From an uncultured Clostridia bacterium (lineage in GTDB: Bacteria > Bacillota > Clostridia > Oscillospirales > Oscillospiraceae): a stretch of DNA of 7,271 bases. The stretch's first letter is position 1, and each line of letters opens with the position of its first letter. Shown one piece after another: positions 5,735 to 7,271 of the stretch. The position numbers and the translations under genes were made by a program. The stretch covers positions 1 through 7,271 of the forward strand of contig CAMVOG010000120.1 of NCBI GenBank assembly GCA_947169005.1, written 5' to 3'. The notes beneath the pieces are model-generated. The model saw only the letters and a list, made by a program, of their open reading frames with translations. It was not told the DNA's origin and did no database searches.

Positions 5735-6702
5735 TACTTGCCGCCCTCTTCCTTGGCGATGGCCTTACGCATATCGGTATCGGCGTTCACGTTCTGCATA
5801 TTGTAGTAGTCCATGACGCCCAGACGCCCGCTGCGGAAGGCTTCCGCCATGGCCTTGGGCACCTCGGCCTCGGCCTCCACGACCTTGGCGCGCATTTCCT
5901 GCACGCTGGCCTTCATTTCCTGCTCGCGGGCAACGGCCATGGCGCGGCGCTCCTCGGCCTTGGCCTGGGCGATGCGCTTGTCGGCCTCGGCCTGGTCCGT
6001 CTGGAGCTGAGCGCCCACGTTGCGGCCCACGTCGATATCCGCGATGTCGATGGAGAGGATCTCGAAGGCGGTGCCCGCCTCCAGGCCCTTGCTCAGCACG
6101 GTGCGGGAGATGCGGTCCGGGTTTTCCAGGACCTCCTTGTGGCTCTCGGCGCTGCCGATGGTGGTGACGATGCCCTCGCCCACGCGGGCGATGATGGTCT
6201 GCTCCCCGGCGCCGCCCACCAGGCGGTCGATATTGGCGCGGACCGTGACCTTGGCCTTGGCCCGCAGCTCGATGCCGTTCTTGGCGATGGCCGCCACCAC
6301 GGGGGTCTCGATGACCTTGGGGTTGACGGACATCTGCACGGCCTCCAGCACGTCGCGGCCCGCCAGGTCGATGGCGGCGGCGCGCTCAAAGCCCAGGTTG
6401 ATATCCGCGCGCTGGGCGGCAATGAGGGAATTGACCACCCGGTCCACGTTGCCGCCGGCCAGGAAGTGGGCCTCCAGCTTGTTGACGGGAATATCCAGGC
6501 CGGCCTTGGCGGCCTTGATCATGGCGCGGACGATGCGGCCCGGGTCCACCCGGCGCAGACGCATACCGACGAGGGTCCACACGCTGATCTTCACGTTGGC
6601 GGCCAGGGCGCTGATCCACAGGGTAACGGGGATGAAGTGGAAGAAAAGCACCAGCACGATGATCGCCAGGGCAACGATGACCATAATCAGATAGGGGGGC
6701 AT
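5734..6702 (-). CDS. floA: Flotillin-like protein FloA
   Basis: FloA is a membrane scaffold that forms small mobile assemblies organising signalling, secretion and cell-wall proteins in Gram-positive bacteria. The protein closely follows B. subtilis FloA (YqfA): an N-terminal hydrophobic membrane segment (about 3-28), the block LWISALAANVKISVWTLVG, the LAGGNVDRVVN and RDVLEAVQMSVNPKVIET blocks of the SPFH/PHB domain, VGGAGEQTI near 162-170, and a long Glu/Ala-rich helix (about 237-288) that drives oligomer assembly. An ATG at 6708 overlaps the nfeD stop (ATGA), but AAGGAG ends only 1 base before it; the ATG at 6702 has the same site at 7 bases, so 6702 (322 residues) is preferred. The family's usual length is about 330. 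It is the second gene of the minus-strand unit, directly after nfeD, the classic partner order. Assignment is very firm; only the start is open. Confidence 0.96.
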   Translation of the reverse strand: MPPYLIMVIVALAIIVLVLFFHFIPVTLWISALAANVKISVWTLVGMRLRRVDPGRIVRAMIKAAKAGLDIPVNKLEAHFLAGGNVDRVVNSLIAAQRADINLGFERAAAIDLAGRDVLEAVQMSVNPKVIETPVVAAIAKNGIELRAKAKVTVRANIDRLVGGAGEQTIIARVGEGIVTTIGSAESHKEVLENPDRISRTVLSKGLEAGTAFEILSIDIADIDVGRNVGAQLQTDQAEADKRIAQAKAEERRAMAVAREQEMKASVQEMRAKVVEAEAEVPKAMAEAFRSGRLGVMDYYNMQNVNADTDMRKAIAKEEGGK

Positions 6703-6704
6703 AC

Positions 6705-7208
6705 TCATTCTCCTTTCTTTTTCACGACGACGCGGTTGCCGCCGACTTCTGTGACTATCAGCTCCGTACCGGCCTCAAGGGATTCGCCCCGGGTCAGCAC
6801 GTCCACCCGCTCGCGCTCCAGCTCCGCCGTTCCGGCGGGGCGCAGGTCCGTGAGGGCGCGGCCCTCTTTCCCCAGGTATTTTTCCAGGCTCTCGCCGCCG
6901 ATATACCCGGATGCCCGGTCCGTGGACTCCTTCAGCGTCAGCGTCCTGGGCAGCTTGCCCTTGGACACCAGCGTAACGGAAATAATCAGCAGGATCACCA
7001 CGATAACGGCGATGATCCCCGTGAGGATCAGCCCCTGCTCCACCGTTTTGGCCGTGAGGAAAATATCCGCCACCAGGCAGACAAGGCCCAGCACGCCCGC
7101 CGCGCCGAAGCCCGGGTGACACATTTCCACGATCAGCAGCAGGACGCCCACGCAGAAGAGGATGATGGACAGAGCGGACAGCTCCGTCAGGAAGGTTAAG
7201 GCGTTCAT
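6705..7208 (-). CDS. Short NfeD-family membrane protein (FloA partner)
   Basis: NfeD proteins are small membrane proteins encoded beside flotillin-like genes and thought to work with them in membrane microdomains. This 167-residue version is the short form: it lacks the ClpP-like serine protease domain of long NfeD proteins. Three membrane spans are evident (about 12-30, 35-54 and 60-82), with the typical EMCHPGFGAAG turn at 28-38, then a linker and a soluble beta-rich C-terminal OB-fold domain (about 112-165) with GKEGRALTDLRPAG and the end pattern GNRVVVKK. The frame opens at a TTG at 7217, but AAGGAG (7223-7218) abuts that codon; the ATG at 7208 has it at 9 bases and is chosen. The stop overlaps an alternative floA start. 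It is the first gene of the nfeD-floA-102aa-zinc-ribbon unit. Family assignment is firm; molecular role inferred from the family. Confidence 0.93.
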   Translation of the reverse strand: MNALTFLTELSALSIILFCVGVLLLIVEMCHPGFGAAGVLGLVCLVADIFLTAKTVEQGLILTGIIAVIVVILLIISVTLVSKGKLPRTLTLKESTDRASGYIGGESLEKYLGKEGRALTDLRPAGTAELERERVDVLTRGESLEAGTELIVTEVGGNRVVVKKKGE

Positions 7209-7225
7209 AAGGATCAACTCCTTGT

Positions 7226-7231
7226 ATTATA
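7226..7231 (-). promoter_or_regulatory. Candidate -10 element upstream of nfeD
   Basis: A perfect TATAAT is read on the minus strand at 7231-7226, just upstream of nfeD. No good -35 lies at 16-18 bases (the bases at 7254-7249 read AGGGGC), and TTGGAG (7260-7255) is 23 bases away, too far. Transcription from it would start near 7219, inside the ribosome site, so it may not be the working promoter. A second A/T-rich TATAAA at 7248-7243 would put its -35 at the window edge. The true promoter may lie outside the window. Confidence 0.35.
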
Positions 7232-7271
7232 GAGTAGTAGTTTTTATAGCCCCTCTCCAAGGGCTGTGCTA

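Noticed and set aside
5527..7119. A 530-codon plus-strand open frame opposite floA and nfeD
   Set aside because: It is the mirror of two firmly identified genes; its translation is His/Gly/Asp/Leu-rich with no domain, and it crosses two gene boundaries on the other strand.
7248..7265. AGCCC-N8-GGGCT inverted repeat as a terminator of an upstream gene
   Set aside because: The stem is only 5 bp and no T-run follows on either strand (the minus side reads ATAAAAA), so it is too weak to call as a terminator.

Overview
The window looks like an ordinary chromosomal segment of a GC-rich, anaerobic, Gram-positive Clostridia-type bacterium, probably a gut Oscillospiraceae/Flavonifractor-like organism. 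This is inferred from gene content: a short NfeD next to FloA, a DUF3786 protein, a clostridial Old Yellow Enzyme/4Fe-4S/FAD reductase, strong AGGAGG-type ribosome sites, and GC-rich codons (judged by eye, not computed). I see no mobile element, CRISPR array, tRNA or rRNA, and no sign of recent transfer.

Layout from left to right. Bases 1-514 hold the 3' part of a plus-strand ABC transporter ATPase of the LolD/MacB/FtsE type. It meets a minus-strand NAD(H) diphosphatase of the NudC family (563-1387) tail to tail, with a 12-bp perfect hairpin between them that can stop transcription from both sides. Bases 1388-1536 are a divergent control region with one sigma-A-like promoter in each direction. 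The rightward promoter drives a three-gene plus-strand unit: a DUF3786 protein (best start a TTG at 1537), a 640-residue FadH/BaiCD-like flavin reductase (2161-4083) and a membrane acyltransferase of the acyltransferase-3 family (4116-5159).

A second bidirectional hairpin (5175-5201) separates that unit from a minus-strand operon that reads nfeD (7208-6705), floA (6702-5734), an unrecognised 102-residue protein (5734-5426) and a 56-residue double-CxxC zinc-ribbon protein (5383-5213). NfeD and FloA are the known pair of flotillin-type membrane-microdomain proteins. The 102-residue gene is coupled to floA by a TAATG overlap, and the zinc-ribbon gene follows 42 bases later with its own ribosome site.

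The points most worth a second look are the two small unstudied proteins at the end of the nfeD-floA operon, the compact divergent promoter pair that moves the DUF3786 start downstream, and the Tyr-to-Trp change at the catalytic tyrosine position of the flavin reductase. The rest of the window is conventional, and I do not see strong evidence of a wholly new system.
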